Below are positions 14,388 to 24,055 of a stretch of DNA of 64,000 nt, in pieces (position 1 is the first letter of the stretch; each line of letters begins with the position of its first letter). Location: assembly GCF_002860405.1 (NCBI RefSeq), contig NZ_NMWV01000023.1, forward strand, positions 69,356 to 133,355. Direction: 5' to 3'. The translations under genes were made by a program, and so were the position numbers. Below the pieces are notes generated by a model. The model saw only the letters and a list, made by a program, of their open reading frames with translations, did no database searches and had not been told where the DNA came from. This stretch comes from Bifidobacterium imperatoris. GTDB lineage: Bacteria; Actinomycetota; Actinomycetes; Actinomycetales; Bifidobacteriaceae.

Positions 14388-15908
14388 ATGGCAACAATCC
14401 TGGTTGCGGGCATCGATACATCAACCCAATCCACCAAAGTGCGCATCACCAACGCCGAAACCGGCGAATTGGTACGGTTCGGGCAGGCCAAGCACCCCGA
14501 TGGCACTTCGGTGAACCCCGAGTTCTGGTGGAAGGCGTTCCTTCAGGCCGCCGAGCAGGCGGGCGGCTTGGACGACGTCTCTGCCCTCGCGGTCGGCGGC
14601 CAGCAGCACGGCATGGTGATTCTGGACAAGCAGGGCAACGTGATCCGCGACGCCATGCTGTGGAACGACACCAGCTCCGCCCCTCAAGCCGCCGCTTTGA
14701 TCGAAAAGCTCGGCGAAGCGCCTGCAGAAGATGGCGAACCGGATGACGTCACAGCCCGAGGCAAGCAGCGCTGGGTCAAGGCCGTCGGCTCCTCCCCCGT
14801 GGCCTCCTACACGCTGACCAAGGTGGCTTGGGTCGCCGAGAACGAGCCGGAGAACGCCAAGAAGATCGCCGCGATCTGCCTGCCGCACGACTGGCTGAGT
14901 TGGCGTATCGCCGGTTATGGCCCGGTGCCCGAAGGCGAGGACGCCCATCTCGAAGCGCTGTTCACCGACCGCTCGGACGCCTCCGGCACCATTTATTACG
15001 ATGCCGCCCATAATGAATACCGCCGCGACCTGATCGCCATGGTGCTCGCCGCAGCCGAGGGCGATGAAGCGGCCAAGGCCCATGCCGAGTCCATCGTGCT
15101 GCCGCAGGTACTTGGCCCCACGCAGGCCGCACCGGTCAAGGCCTCCCCCGCCATCGCCGGCAAGGATATTGAAGGCGGCTGCATCCTCGGCCCCGGCGGC
15201 GGCGACAATGCCATGGCATCGCTGGGCCTTGGCATGGGCGTCGGCGACGTGTCCATATCGCTGGGCACCTCCGGCGTGGCCGCAGCCATCGCCGAGAACC
15301 CCGTCTATGACCTGACCGGCGCCGTGTCCGGCTTCGCCGACTGCACCGGCCACTATCTGCCGCTGGCCTGCACCATCAACGGCTCGCGCATTCTGGACGC
15401 CGGCCGCGCGGCGCTCGGTGTGGATTACGACGAGCTGGCCGATCTGGCGTTCAAGTCCGAGCCGGGCGCAGGCGGCATCACGTTGGTGCCGTATTTCGAC
15501 GGCGAGCGCACGCCGAACCGCCCGGATGCCACGGCGAGCCTGACCGGTCTGACCTTGCACAACACCACCAAGGAGAATCTGGCGCGCGCGTTCGTTGAGG
15601 GCCTGCTCTGCTCCCAGCGCGACTGCCTTGAGCTGATCCGTTCGCTCGGCGCCGAGATCAACCGCATTCTGCTGATCGGCGGCGGCGCAAAGTCCGTGGC
15701 GATTCGCACGCTGGCCCCCTCTATCCTCGGCATGGATGTGACCCGTCCCGCCACCGACGAGTATGTGGCCATCGGTGCTGCACGTCAGGCCGCATGGGTG
15801 CTTTCCGGCGAATCCGAGCCGTCGGCTTGGAAGCTCACCATCGAGGGCGTGGAAACCGGAGAGCCCACCGAAGCCGTGTACGCCACCTACGCCAAGGCAC
15901 GTGGCTGA
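14388..15908 (+). CDS. xylB: Xylulokinase
   Basis: 506 residues of the FGGY kinase family. The N-terminus VAGIDTSTQSTKVRI is the first phosphate-binding loop; SALAVGGQQHGMV is the substrate region of xylulokinases; LWNDTSS, SLGTSGVAAAI and the C-terminal RILLIGGGAKS (ATP-binding) follow in order. It phosphorylates D-xylulose to xylulose 5-phosphate, the entry to the phosphoketolase shunt. AGGAGGAAC precedes the ATG. It is transcribed away from the ROK regulator and followed by a long hairpin. Confidence 0.95.
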   Translation: MATILVAGIDTSTQSTKVRITNAETGELVRFGQAKHPDGTSVNPEFWWKAFLQAAEQAGGLDDVSALAVGGQQHGMVILDKQGNVIRDAMLWNDTSSAPQAAALIEKLGEAPAEDGEPDDVTARGKQRWVKAVGSSPVASYTLTKVAWVAENEPENAKKIAAICLPHDWLSWRIAGYGPVPEGEDAHLEALFTDRSDASGTIYYDAAHNEYRRDLIAMVLAAAEGDEAAKAHAESIVLPQVLGPTQAAPVKASPAIAGKDIEGGCILGPGGGDNAMASLGLGMGVGDVSISLGTSGVAAAIAENPVYDLTGAVSGFADCTGHYLPLACTINGSRILDAGRAALGVDYDELADLAFKSEPGAGGITLVPYFDGERTPNRPDATASLTGLTLHNTTKENLARAFVEGLLCSQRDCLELIRSLGAEINRILLIGGGAKSVAIRTLAPSILGMDVTRPATDEYVAIGAARQAAWVLSGESEPSAWKLTIEGVETGEPTEAVYATYAKARG

Positions 15909-15968
15909 ACCTGACTCGCAACGCTGATAACAACTGCTGATAACAACTGAATAACGATTGCCCCACCG

Positions 15969-16042
15969 ATGCCGCCGAGTGAGTCCCTTTGCAGCAGCCA
16001 TTCTCCGTGATGGCCTGCCGCAGAGGGTTCGCTCGGCGGCAT
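15969..16042 (+). terminator. Long imperfect hairpin after xylB
   Basis: ATGCCGCCGAG (15969-15979) pairs with CTCGGCGGCAT (16032-16042), with further partial pairing inside. No T run follows, so it may be a processing or stability element as well as a terminator. Confidence 0.55.
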
Positions 16043-16110
16043 TGCCATATGCACAGAGTCAGGCGATGCGGCCTATAATCAAGTCATTTGGATAACGTCT
16101 GGAGAAATCG

Positions 16111-16440
16111 ATGAATGATCGCTCACGCATGATGACGTATGCCCTGGTCGCCATGGCATGCATCGTCTGGATCTGGCAGTCCGTCAAAGAAGCGGTATCG
16201 AACGGTACCGCATTGGGCACCACGACCATCATCTTCCTGGTGTGCATCGGCATCGCCGCCGTCTATTGCATCGTCAGCGCATTGGTATTGTGGTGGCGCC
16301 AGCCCGGTAGGAATGACGAGGATTCCGCTAGCCAAGACAACGAAAAGAACACCCAAGCCGGAAGCGGAGCGGAAGACGGCAACGAAGAAGACAGGGCCAG
16401 CTCCGACATCTCCGATCACGCTTCCCGGCAGGAACACTAA
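16111..16440 (+). CDS. Small membrane protein with acidic tail
   Basis: 109 residues. Two spans, about residues 8-24 and 37-62 (TTTIIFLVCIGIAAVYCIVS), then a hydrophilic tail rich in Asp, Glu, Ser and Asn. A GGAGAAATCG site precedes the ATG. It is followed after 23 bases by another membrane protein gene and probably shares its transcript. Family and function not recognised. Confidence 0.65.
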   Translation: MNDRSRMMTYALVAMACIVWIWQSVKEAVSNGTALGTTTIIFLVCIGIAAVYCIVSALVLWWRQPGRNDEDSASQDNEKNTQAGSGAEDGNEEDRASSDISDHASRQEH

Positions 16441-16463
16441 ACGCAATGGAGGCAACTGCAACC

Positions 16464-16793
16464 ATGTCAACCATCATCAGCATCGTTTTGGCCGTTGTCT
16501 GCATTCCATGCGGACTGTTTCTGGGACTGATCCCGATGAAGGCCAGCGAAGTGACCACCAAGCAATCCAAGGCGTCGCAGCTCATCAGCTTCGTCATCGC
16601 ACTGGTATTCATCGGCCTGCTGGTCGCCGGCCACGATCTGGAGACCTGGGGCATCGTCATCGGTCTGGTCATCGGCTTCGCCATCGGCAAGATTCCGCCG
16701 CTGCACGCGTGGGCGCTGGCCAAGTGGCCGTTCCTTGAGCCCAAGAAGCCCACCGCCGCGCCGAAGCGCGTGAAGAAAGCCAAGAAGAAGTAG
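16464..16793 (+). CDS. Small membrane protein with Lys-rich tail
   Basis: 109 residues from MSTIISIVLAVV; GGAGG lies 11 bases upstream, which favours this ATG over one at 16446. Three hydrophobic stretches are visible (residues 3-24, 41-57, 63-78), then a basic tail ending KKAKKK. Such tails suggest a cytoplasmic C-terminus that contacts acidic partners or nucleic acid. No family recognised; the next feature is a strong terminator. Confidence 0.65.
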   Translation: MSTIISIVLAVVCIPCGLFLGLIPMKASEVTTKQSKASQLISFVIALVFIGLLVAGHDLETWGIVIGLVIGFAIGKIPPLHAWALAKWPFLEPKKPTAAPKRVKKAKKK

Positions 16794-16819
16794 GCTTCTT
16801 CCTGTTTTATATATAACAA

Positions 16820-16867
16820 GGCGTTATGCGCGTGGTTTCATGAGATACCATGCGCATAACGCCTTTT
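16820..16867 (+). terminator. Rho-independent terminator
   Basis: GGCGTTATGCGC (16820-16831) pairs with GCGCATAACGCC (16852-16863), with an inner TGG/CCA, followed by TTTT. It ends the small membrane protein operon. Confidence 0.85.
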
Positions 16868-16938
16868 CGCATCTGAATTATTGCCGCACCCGCCACATCC
16901 TCATCCGAGACCGGCGCGAAGCAATACCTCGAGACAGT

Positions 16939-17130
16939 TCAGCAGGATTCCTCCGCTTCGAACAGCGCGAGGAACTTGGGCCTCCAGACATACCGGGTCG
17001 AGACAAGCACAAGGCCGGCGGCGGTGAGCACAGCACCGACCGGAGCTGCGATCGGCGCCACAAACAGCAGCACGACATAGACCACGGCAAGTACAGCGAG
17101 CGCGAACAGCAGCTTCTGATGAGCGTTCAT
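16939..17130 (-). CDS. 63-residue two-span membrane protein
   Basis: MNAHQKLLFALAVLAVVYVV begins a protein with two hydrophobic spans (residues 6-24 and 28-46) and a short tail ending EAEESC. GGAG lies eight bases before the ATG at 17130. It is a lone minus-strand gene between the membrane-protein operon and the xylan genes. No family recognised. Confidence 0.6.
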   Translation of the reverse strand: MNAHQKLLFALAVLAVVYVVLLFVAPIAAPVGAVLTAAGLVLVSTRYVWRPKFLALFEAEESC

Positions 17131-17286
17131 GACATTATCTCCATTGACGTTGCAGGTGTTGCTTGAATGATCACGTATTTAGTTCGATGATTTAACCATA
17201 TAGCATGATTGCAATCAACGCAAGCCGAAACGCCCTGCCGTCCACCCGTATAATCCGGCAGACGGCAGTGAATCATTCGGCTATCA

Positions 17287-19059
17287 TCAGCGGCTGCAAA
17301 TGACCCGGGCGCCTGCAAGGCATCCCACGAATCCTCCCGCCCACTCTGTACTTAGGAAACGCGCATCGCATTGTCCCAGCAGGCGAGCCTTCGAACCATC
17401 GGCATGGATGATCATCGCCACATCTCGATCAGCATTGTCGACGTCCGCAGCCGATACCCGACTGGCGAGAAATTGCAGACAGTTATTCCGCAAACGCACA
17501 CCGAACCATTCTCCTGGTTCGGCATGTCCCAAATCCAACAGGGATTCTTCGCCCCGATCAACAATGGATGCCTGCAGCCGGTCATCAACAAGTCTCATCG
17601 TCACGGCATGCGTAGAATCCTGATGCAGCATCAGCTCATGCCCCGGGCGAACCATAACCGCATAGTCCAGTGAATCCACGCGCATGAACCGATAGCCGTC
17701 ACGTCCGCGGACGCTGACCGAGCGATTGTCTTCCGAACCGATACGTTCAGCGCAGATGTACGAGCCACGAGCATCATCCGTGGTTTTCCCCCTCCCCTGC
17801 ACAAGAGAGTCCACGGCATGCAGCGAACCGTCGTCGTCCACAGTAACGAAGATTACGTCCGGTAGACGTCCTAGACCGGGAGCGACCACCGGCCAACCGG
17901 GATCCGCAGCATCGTCCTGCTTGGTGGGGCCATTGCCCTCCAGCTTCCATGAAACAGGGTTACGCTCCCAAACAACCGGCGCGACGAATGTCTCCCTGCC
18001 CAGATAGCTGAATAACTCCCCTTGCTCAGCCCCGGGCGTTTCACGCACACCAAGGCAAGCGAGCAACCAGCCAGCCTGAGGATGGCACAGCAGATCGGCA
18101 TGGCCCACACACTGAATCAGTTCGTCATTGCCCAGATGACGATGCGTAAGTATCGGATTCTTCTTGCACGCTTCGAACAGGCGATCATATTGCCCCACGA
18201 CGCTGTGTTCGGTTTCGCGCGCCGGCTCGATCCATGTATCGCGAGCGGCAAGCTCACGCTCGAACCCATGAAGCGCCGCCGCAAATCCACGGGGCGCATA
18301 GGTGCGCATCATCATCTCGCTATGCTCGAAACTCGTGCCACCTTCGGCGGTCATCAGATACAGCCATTCACCCAAACGATACAGATGCGGCCCTTCAGCC
18401 CATACCGCGTTGACGCCATATCCACGCCAGATCACGGTTTTATGGCCTTGCAGCATCCATGTGTCTGGGTCGATGGGTTGCGTCCAAACCTCGGTTTGCC
18501 CCTCCCACTGCGGCTTGACCGCCGGACGGGTCTGTGTCCACCAGACCGTGCCATCACTGTCTTCGAAGATATCCGGGTCGATGCCTTCCGCACCCGCAAC
18601 CCAATACGGGCCATGCCATGGGCCCTCCAACGCATCCGACGTAATCACGAAATTGCCTTGCGCGGCACGGCACTGTTCGATGTCTTCCGGCGCACATCCG
18701 GCGGCAAGCGCCTTCGGCTCGTTCACACGCGCCACAGTGCAAACAATCGCATATCGCTTGCCGATGCGCCGAATGGTCGGCGCGTACAGGCCACCGGAAT
18801 CCTCGACCCCGTCGATCAGCAGCCGATGGGCCATCGCAGCATCCACCGCATCGCCAACATGTTCCCAAGACACCAGGTCCCGCGTCACATGAATAGGCAG
18901 CCCCGGCGTCAGCTCGAATGACGAGTTGACCAGCACGATTTCACCACGCATGTCATCCCATATCCATGAGGGATCCGGATACATGCCCCGCAGCACCGGA
19001 TTGGCTGCTATGCGCGGGCGCACGTCTGAAGACAATGATTGAAATGTTTCGTTATGCAT
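17287..19059 (-). CDS. GH43 family glycosidase (beta-xylosidase / arabinofuranosidase type)
   Basis: 590 residues without signal peptide, so cytoplasmic. The five-bladed GH43 domain spans about residues 18-350: catalytic base Asp in MYPDPSW (D29), the middle Asp in GIDPDIFED, and the general acid Glu in AEGPHLYRLG. WLYLMTAEGGT is characteristic of XynB-like members. The C-terminal 200 residues form a beta-sandwich, as in GH43 xylosidases. It would trim xylose or arabinose from imported oligosaccharides. Last gene of the minus-strand xylan run, 51 bases after the GH8-GH43 gene. AAAGG precedes the ATG. Exact substrate is unresolved. Confidence 0.85.
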   Translation of the reverse strand: MHNETFQSLSSDVRPRIAANPVLRGMYPDPSWIWDDMRGEIVLVNSSFELTPGLPIHVTRDLVSWEHVGDAVDAAMAHRLLIDGVEDSGGLYAPTIRRIGKRYAIVCTVARVNEPKALAAGCAPEDIEQCRAAQGNFVITSDALEGPWHGPYWVAGAEGIDPDIFEDSDGTVWWTQTRPAVKPQWEGQTEVWTQPIDPDTWMLQGHKTVIWRGYGVNAVWAEGPHLYRLGEWLYLMTAEGGTSFEHSEMMMRTYAPRGFAAALHGFERELAARDTWIEPARETEHSVVGQYDRLFEACKKNPILTHRHLGNDELIQCVGHADLLCHPQAGWLLACLGVRETPGAEQGELFSYLGRETFVAPVVWERNPVSWKLEGNGPTKQDDAADPGWPVVAPGLGRLPDVIFVTVDDDGSLHAVDSLVQGRGKTTDDARGSYICAERIGSEDNRSVSVRGRDGYRFMRVDSLDYAVMVRPGHELMLHQDSTHAVTMRLVDDRLQASIVDRGEESLLDLGHAEPGEWFGVRLRNNCLQFLASRVSAADVDNADRDVAMIIHADGSKARLLGQCDARFLSTEWAGGFVGCLAGARVICSR

Positions 19060-19109
19060 ACAGATAGAACCTTTCTCTCATATCGACGTATGCGATGCTC
19101 TGTTCTCGT

Positions 19110-21887
19110 TTACAGCAATTCAGGTGTTGCTTCCGGCCCAAAGAAACGAAAAGCGCTGAAGGCGGCCGAACCGCCGCATTCCTCGGTCGGCAGCAGAAAC
19201 AGACCTATTCGACAGCCGATGAAGTAGTCCAGCGTGTAATACAGGGGGTGTATGCCGCCCAGACGCGTCCAGCATGGAATTGGTGATGCGGGATCCAAAT
19301 ACTCGAAAGCGACCTTGTCTTTCTTGTCGGTGAAGTCATAAATGGCTTTCAACACCACTGAAGAACCACGTAATTCCGCCGCATCATATTCGGTAGCGGG
19401 GCTGTCGTAATCACCATCGCCCCAGATGGACTCATCCGTACGAGGTTTGCCCTGCACACTCACTCTGAATACGCCGTCGCTGGCTTTGGTCACTGCAATG
19501 AACCGGTAATACCCCTGCACTGCCGCCAAACCTGCGAAGTCACCGGTCTTCAGCATGGAGGCGTCGACTGCAACCTCCGCCATGCACCGTGGACCGACTG
19601 TACGCTGTGTCAACGTATTCCAGGCATGGCTGAAACTCTGAGTCACTGTGCCGCCGCGCAATAGCAATGAGCCAGGTTGATCAGTAACCGACCAAGCGTC
19701 ACGATGAGGATTGTGGTTGAACTGCCAGAACGGCTTCAGCATACCGGACGAGACTTCACCATCCGCATTGGAGTCATAGAGGAAATCATCATCGCCGTTC
19801 AGCGGCTCATAGCATCGTTCCGCATCATTGGTTGGCGTATGTATTTCAAACGGAACTTTTCCGTTGATGCCAAGTACTGGAAAACCATCCTTTCCAAACC
19901 GCATCGGCATGATCGTAGGCACTCTGCCGACCGCTCCCCGATCATGCATCATGAAGGCATACCATTGGCCGTCCGGCGTATCGACCATGCCGCCCTGAGC
20001 ATCGCCCAGACCGTGGAATCCAAGATCGTCATCAAGGATCTCCCGTGATACAAACCGCCCGTCCAAAGCATCAGACATCAGACACACTTCGGTTTTGCGG
20101 TGCCCCCGTCTGTAATGGCAGGTCCATACGTAGTAACGGCCTCCATGCTTGTAGATGTGGCTCCCTTCATAACCAAGATCGGATTCGGGATCGTCCTGTG
20201 CGATGACCCGATTGAGCCCTCCTGGCTTTGGCCGGCTCAGATCCGGCTCCAATTCCGTCAGATGCAGCTGCATATTGCCGTAGACGATATATACGCGGCC
20301 ATCGTCGTCGTACAACACGCTGTTGTCATGGTAGAAGCCTTCAATCACGCGCTTCGACCATGGGCCTGCCGGATCGGCGGCTTCCAGCACATATGTCTTC
20401 TGCGTATCGTTGGCGGTGAACACAATGGAGAACGTCCCATCGTGATAACGCAACGAAGGCGCCCACATTCCGCAGCCGTACGCGTTACGCCCAGGCTCCT
20501 CCAGTCGTTCGGCAGCGGTGCTTTCAAGTTCGTCATAGGCATGCGCCACAAATTCCCAATGAATCAGATCAAAGGACCGAAGAATGTCGCACCCAGGCAT
20601 AAGGAACATCGTGGTGGACGCCATGTAGTAGACGTCATTGACCCGAATAATGTCAGGATCCGGGAAATCACTGTATATGACCGGATTACGGCCGGCAATA
20701 CCAGTCGCCGCGATGGTCCCTTTGGCGCCGCTCATATCCGCTCCCCGACACCATTCGAACCGATAGACGCCACTCAACGCCAGAACGGCAAAGGCATAGA
20801 GGAAATTGTCATAGTAACGACGATGTCCCACACGCATAGGCGTGTTCCACAACATATGAACCCAGACCCGCGCATTGGCCACAGCATCCGGTTCCGCCGA
20901 ATGCATCGCCGCCAAAGACCCCTGGGCCGTAGCGGCAAGGAACCCGACCGGGTGCAGCACCCGCTCATCAATCGGAGTGCCATCCACCGCATATGCGCAC
21001 GTACGATCGTGAGTCAGGAAGAAACGCTGCAATGCGGCAACACGATCGCACAGTATCGGATCGGTGACGCCATTCCAGCTTGCATCCAGACCGATATTGG
21101 CTGCGGTCCGGTAGGCATCCGAAAAGAACCAATCATGCCGCCCGAATCGTGCTTCGGTATGCGGCGTGCCATCATAGAGCGCATATTCAGGATTCATGCC
21201 GGTCCGGGCGTCACACGCCGCCTCCAGATATGCGCGACTTGCGGAAGCCGCCTCATGCCAGAATTCACGATCCTGTTCATCTGCATGCGCAGCGAATACT
21301 TCATAGAAATGTGGCAGATGATATGACGGATCACTCCATTCGGTTTCGGGAATGAACTTGATGAGCTTGTTGCCGGCATTCCACATCGGTTCGCCGGATT
21401 CGTCACGCCCTTTGTGCACGCAATAGTGCAATAGCTCACGAGCGCAGGCGGCGTAATCATAGATGCCATCACGGCTACCCCAACGGCGGTCGGCAAGGAA
21501 CAGATCCATTGCGAAGTATTCCTCGCCATCCGGCGCCGGACCGTCCGCACGCTCGGAACCATCCGGCCGCACCGACCAGGAGAAGTAATGGGCGTGATGT
21601 CCGTCGGCCATGTACATGTACTTCATGACCCAGCCCCATAAACGGTCGAACACATCCTGTCGGTCGTATTGCACAGCGAGCATCATCGCATAGCTCATGC
21701 CTTCGGTGCGTACATCATTGTTGCCGGTGTCCATCACATAACCGAGGCCATCATCTGTCTGCCAATAGAATTTGTTCGGCCCCTCGAAAATCTCATGCCA
21801 GACCTGCGCCACACGCGCGTCGATCTGGCTGCGAGAGTATCCGCATGTGGCGAACAGCGACTGCACCGCACCGTTGGTAGTCATCAC
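19110..21887 (-). CDS. GH8 reducing-end exo-xylanase fused to GH43 glycosidase
   Basis: 925 residues, no signal peptide. Residues 1-378 match the reducing-end xylose-releasing exo-oligoxylanase (Rex) class of GH8: acid E62 in VRTEGMSYAMM, base D257 in WFFSDAYRTAANIG, and the Rex-specific His in LHPVGF (H312). Residues 395-925 are a GH43 enzyme with its C-terminal beta-sandwich: base Asp in DFPDPDII (D410), MWAPSLRY, YEGSHIYKHG with the acid Glu. One chain thus attacks oligosaccharides from the reducing end and from the other end or side chains. Both families normally occur as separate proteins. It lies 31 bases after the esterase gene. The start at 21887 has GGTAAGGAG upstream. Confidence 0.87.
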   Translation of the reverse strand: MMTTNGAVQSLFATCGYSRSQIDARVAQVWHEIFEGPNKFYWQTDDGLGYVMDTGNNDVRTEGMSYAMMLAVQYDRQDVFDRLWGWVMKYMYMADGHHAHYFSWSVRPDGSERADGPAPDGEEYFAMDLFLADRRWGSRDGIYDYAACARELLHYCVHKGRDESGEPMWNAGNKLIKFIPETEWSDPSYHLPHFYEVFAAHADEQDREFWHEAASASRAYLEAACDARTGMNPEYALYDGTPHTEARFGRHDWFFSDAYRTAANIGLDASWNGVTDPILCDRVAALQRFFLTHDRTCAYAVDGTPIDERVLHPVGFLAATAQGSLAAMHSAEPDAVANARVWVHMLWNTPMRVGHRRYYDNFLYAFAVLALSGVYRFEWCRGADMSGAKGTIAATGIAGRNPVIYSDFPDPDIIRVNDVYYMASTTMFLMPGCDILRSFDLIHWEFVAHAYDELESTAAERLEEPGRNAYGCGMWAPSLRYHDGTFSIVFTANDTQKTYVLEAADPAGPWSKRVIEGFYHDNSVLYDDDGRVYIVYGNMQLHLTELEPDLSRPKPGGLNRVIAQDDPESDLGYEGSHIYKHGGRYYVWTCHYRRGHRKTEVCLMSDALDGRFVSREILDDDLGFHGLGDAQGGMVDTPDGQWYAFMMHDRGAVGRVPTIMPMRFGKDGFPVLGINGKVPFEIHTPTNDAERCYEPLNGDDDFLYDSNADGEVSSGMLKPFWQFNHNPHRDAWSVTDQPGSLLLRGGTVTQSFSHAWNTLTQRTVGPRCMAEVAVDASMLKTGDFAGLAAVQGYYRFIAVTKASDGVFRVSVQGKPRTDESIWGDGDYDSPATEYDAAELRGSSVVLKAIYDFTDKKDKVAFEYLDPASPIPCWTRLGGIHPLYYTLDYFIGCRIGLFLLPTEECGGSAAFSAFRFFGPEATPELL

Positions 21888-21917
21888 GATCTCCTTACCG
21901 TAACTTCCTTGTTGTTC

Positions 21918-23915
21918 TTATTGTTCCTCACAGGATTGCCGCGGCCACCCTGCGGCAAGGTCGCGCAAACGCAATCGGAACGGTGCCACCAAGACGCCAT
22001 ATTCATTGCAGAGCAACCCGTCATCCGGATTGTTGCGCCACGCATAGCGCAATTCATCAGGCGTGCGACTCGGCATCGACAAGGTTACTTGACTGCCTTC
22101 TATTGTTGCGTTTGCCGACACAGTACCGCCATCGGACCAGACAAAGGTGAATTCTCCGGGTTCGTGTCCGTCAATGGTGGATATGCGGCTGGGTGCCGAT
22201 TCCGCAGCAGTAGCAGCAGCGACCCTGTTCGAGGCAATCGGACAATCCCCGAAAGTAAGCACCATGGACCCATCTGATGCCTTGGCTTCGGCCAGTCGAG
22301 GCTGCCTGACCGACAACGGTTCGCCGTACACCAGTTGCCGAGCCGCTTGGAAGAGACGCTCTGCAATCGGTTTTTTGTGCGCCGGATGCAGGTCATTCCA
22401 ATCGCCGGCATCAAGAGTGACGACAGTGGCCGCGTCAGGCACCATTTGGGAAACCTCCCACTGCGCCTCGCGCACTACCGGCCAGCCACCATCCTCTCCA
22501 ACACAGTCGATGGCAAAGTTCGGTAGCTGGACGATCAGGAACGGCAAACGCTCCTGATTCCACCCGACCCGCCACATCCCAATCATGGAGGCGAGCATAT
22601 CCCGATAGAGATCCGCCCAATCACCGGTGTTCGACTCGCCTTGGTACCACAGCACCGCACGGATACGGTACGGCAGGCATGGGGCAAGCATGGCATTGTA
22701 CAATCCGACCGGCTTCCATCGGACAAAATCCTCCCACGGACAATCCTGATCCGCCTCGTGAAGCACGGCATAGCGCCATCTGCCGCCAAGATCATGCACA
22801 TCATCGCCAATGGCCATGGTCATGGCCTTTCCGGGCGTCACACGGCCGGCATCATGCTCGCATACAAGTCTGATGAGCAGTTCATTGCGGCCTTCTCGCA
22901 GTACGCCGGCTGGAATGCTGTAATCGCGGGGCTCATACTGGTTCGTCCGCCCGCCCAGCAGCTGGCCGTTCAGCCACGTGTGTTCGGCGTCGGACATGGT
23001 GCCCAGTTGCAACGACGCCGGCTGTCCATCCGCAGAGGCCGGAAGATATATGGTTTTTCGCAATTCGAGTTCACCACGGAAGCCCGCTAGGCCTTGATCC
23101 GAGAAGAAGTTCGGCAATGACATCGAACGCCACTGCAGGAGCTTCGGATCCGTATCAACGCTCGTGTCATGCTGCCAATCCCATTGACCCAACGGCAGCC
23201 AGCTTCCTGTCTGGGGCGCCTGGTCATATCCAAGCTGCCGATACCAATGGTCCCGAGCCGCTATGCTCTTGCGGCTGCGCGCTTCGGCAACGCCTTTCCC
23301 CATATATGGCTGCAGCGTCTGCAGTATTTCCGGGAAATCCTGCAACGACTCTGCGCTCATCCACGATTCAATGGGAGACCCTCCCAAGGAGACGTTCAAT
23401 AGTCCCACCGGAACACCGAGATGCTCTCGTAGCATGCGGCCGAAGAAATAACCGATCGCACTGAAGCCAGGCAGACCTTGTTCATCGCATACCGACCAAG
23501 CCGCCTGCTCATGATCTTGCCGAGGCCCCTCGAAATCGTACCGGGGAGCGACCTTGTATTGCCGTAGCAGAGCATCAGGTTCACGTTTGAATTCGCCGGG
23601 ATATTCCGCTTTCACCCATGCCATGGGAAGTTCCATGTTGGACTGACCGGCGCACAGGTAGACCTCACCCACATAGACTTCACGGTCCATGCGCTCGGAA
23701 TCCTCAGCCTGCACGGAGAGCGTATATGGGCCGCCGCTAGTCAACGGGTCCAATTCCACGGACCAGGAGCCATGTCGGTCTGCCGTCCCGGCAACGGTTT
23801 GACCTTGCAATCCAACCGATACGCGGCATCCGGGCTCCGCCCACCCCCATATGGCGACCGGCATGGACGATTGCAGTACGCAACCGTCATCCAACAGCTT
23901 TGGCAATCGCAGCAT
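21918..23915 (-). CDS. SGNH-type acetyl (acetylxylan) esterase
   Basis: 665 residues, no signal peptide. Residues 1-80 are a beta domain; LCAGQSNMELPM (about 87-98) holds the nucleophile Ser of the SGNH/sialate O-acetylesterase family, AVLWYQGESNTGD is the block with the oxyanion Gln/Glu, and GDWNDLHPAHKKPI holds the catalytic Asp and His. A jelly-roll insert (about 275-370) splits the catalytic domain, as in sialate O-acetylesterase-like enzymes. In this xylan setting it probably removes acetyl groups from imported xylo-oligosaccharides. It sits between the xylanase and GH8-GH43 genes. Confidence 0.8.
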   Translation of the reverse strand: MLRLPKLLDDGCVLQSSMPVAIWGWAEPGCRVSVGLQGQTVAGTADRHGSWSVELDPLTSGGPYTLSVQAEDSERMDREVYVGEVYLCAGQSNMELPMAWVKAEYPGEFKREPDALLRQYKVAPRYDFEGPRQDHEQAAWSVCDEQGLPGFSAIGYFFGRMLREHLGVPVGLLNVSLGGSPIESWMSAESLQDFPEILQTLQPYMGKGVAEARSRKSIAARDHWYRQLGYDQAPQTGSWLPLGQWDWQHDTSVDTDPKLLQWRSMSLPNFFSDQGLAGFRGELELRKTIYLPASADGQPASLQLGTMSDAEHTWLNGQLLGGRTNQYEPRDYSIPAGVLREGRNELLIRLVCEHDAGRVTPGKAMTMAIGDDVHDLGGRWRYAVLHEADQDCPWEDFVRWKPVGLYNAMLAPCLPYRIRAVLWYQGESNTGDWADLYRDMLASMIGMWRVGWNQERLPFLIVQLPNFAIDCVGEDGGWPVVREAQWEVSQMVPDAATVVTLDAGDWNDLHPAHKKPIAERLFQAARQLVYGEPLSVRQPRLAEAKASDGSMVLTFGDCPIASNRVAAATAAESAPSRISTIDGHEPGEFTFVWSDGGTVSANATIEGSQVTLSMPSRTPDELRYAWRNNPDDGLLCNEYGVLVAPFRLRLRDLAAGWPRQSCEEQ

Positions 23916-24055
23916 ATGTCTTTCCTTCCGTACGAAGAGACCGGCGAGCGGCGTGTTTGTGCGTCATGCAATCCGTCGGCTGCGGCCATCTGCCGCACAG
24001 TGTGCGCGAGCAGACGGCCGCAGTCAATCGAATCAATTCCGGATACTCAACTGTT

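Noticed and set aside
14421..16001. 526-codon minus-strand frame over xylB
   Set aside because: Shadow of xylulokinase, which carries all FGGY motifs on the plus strand.
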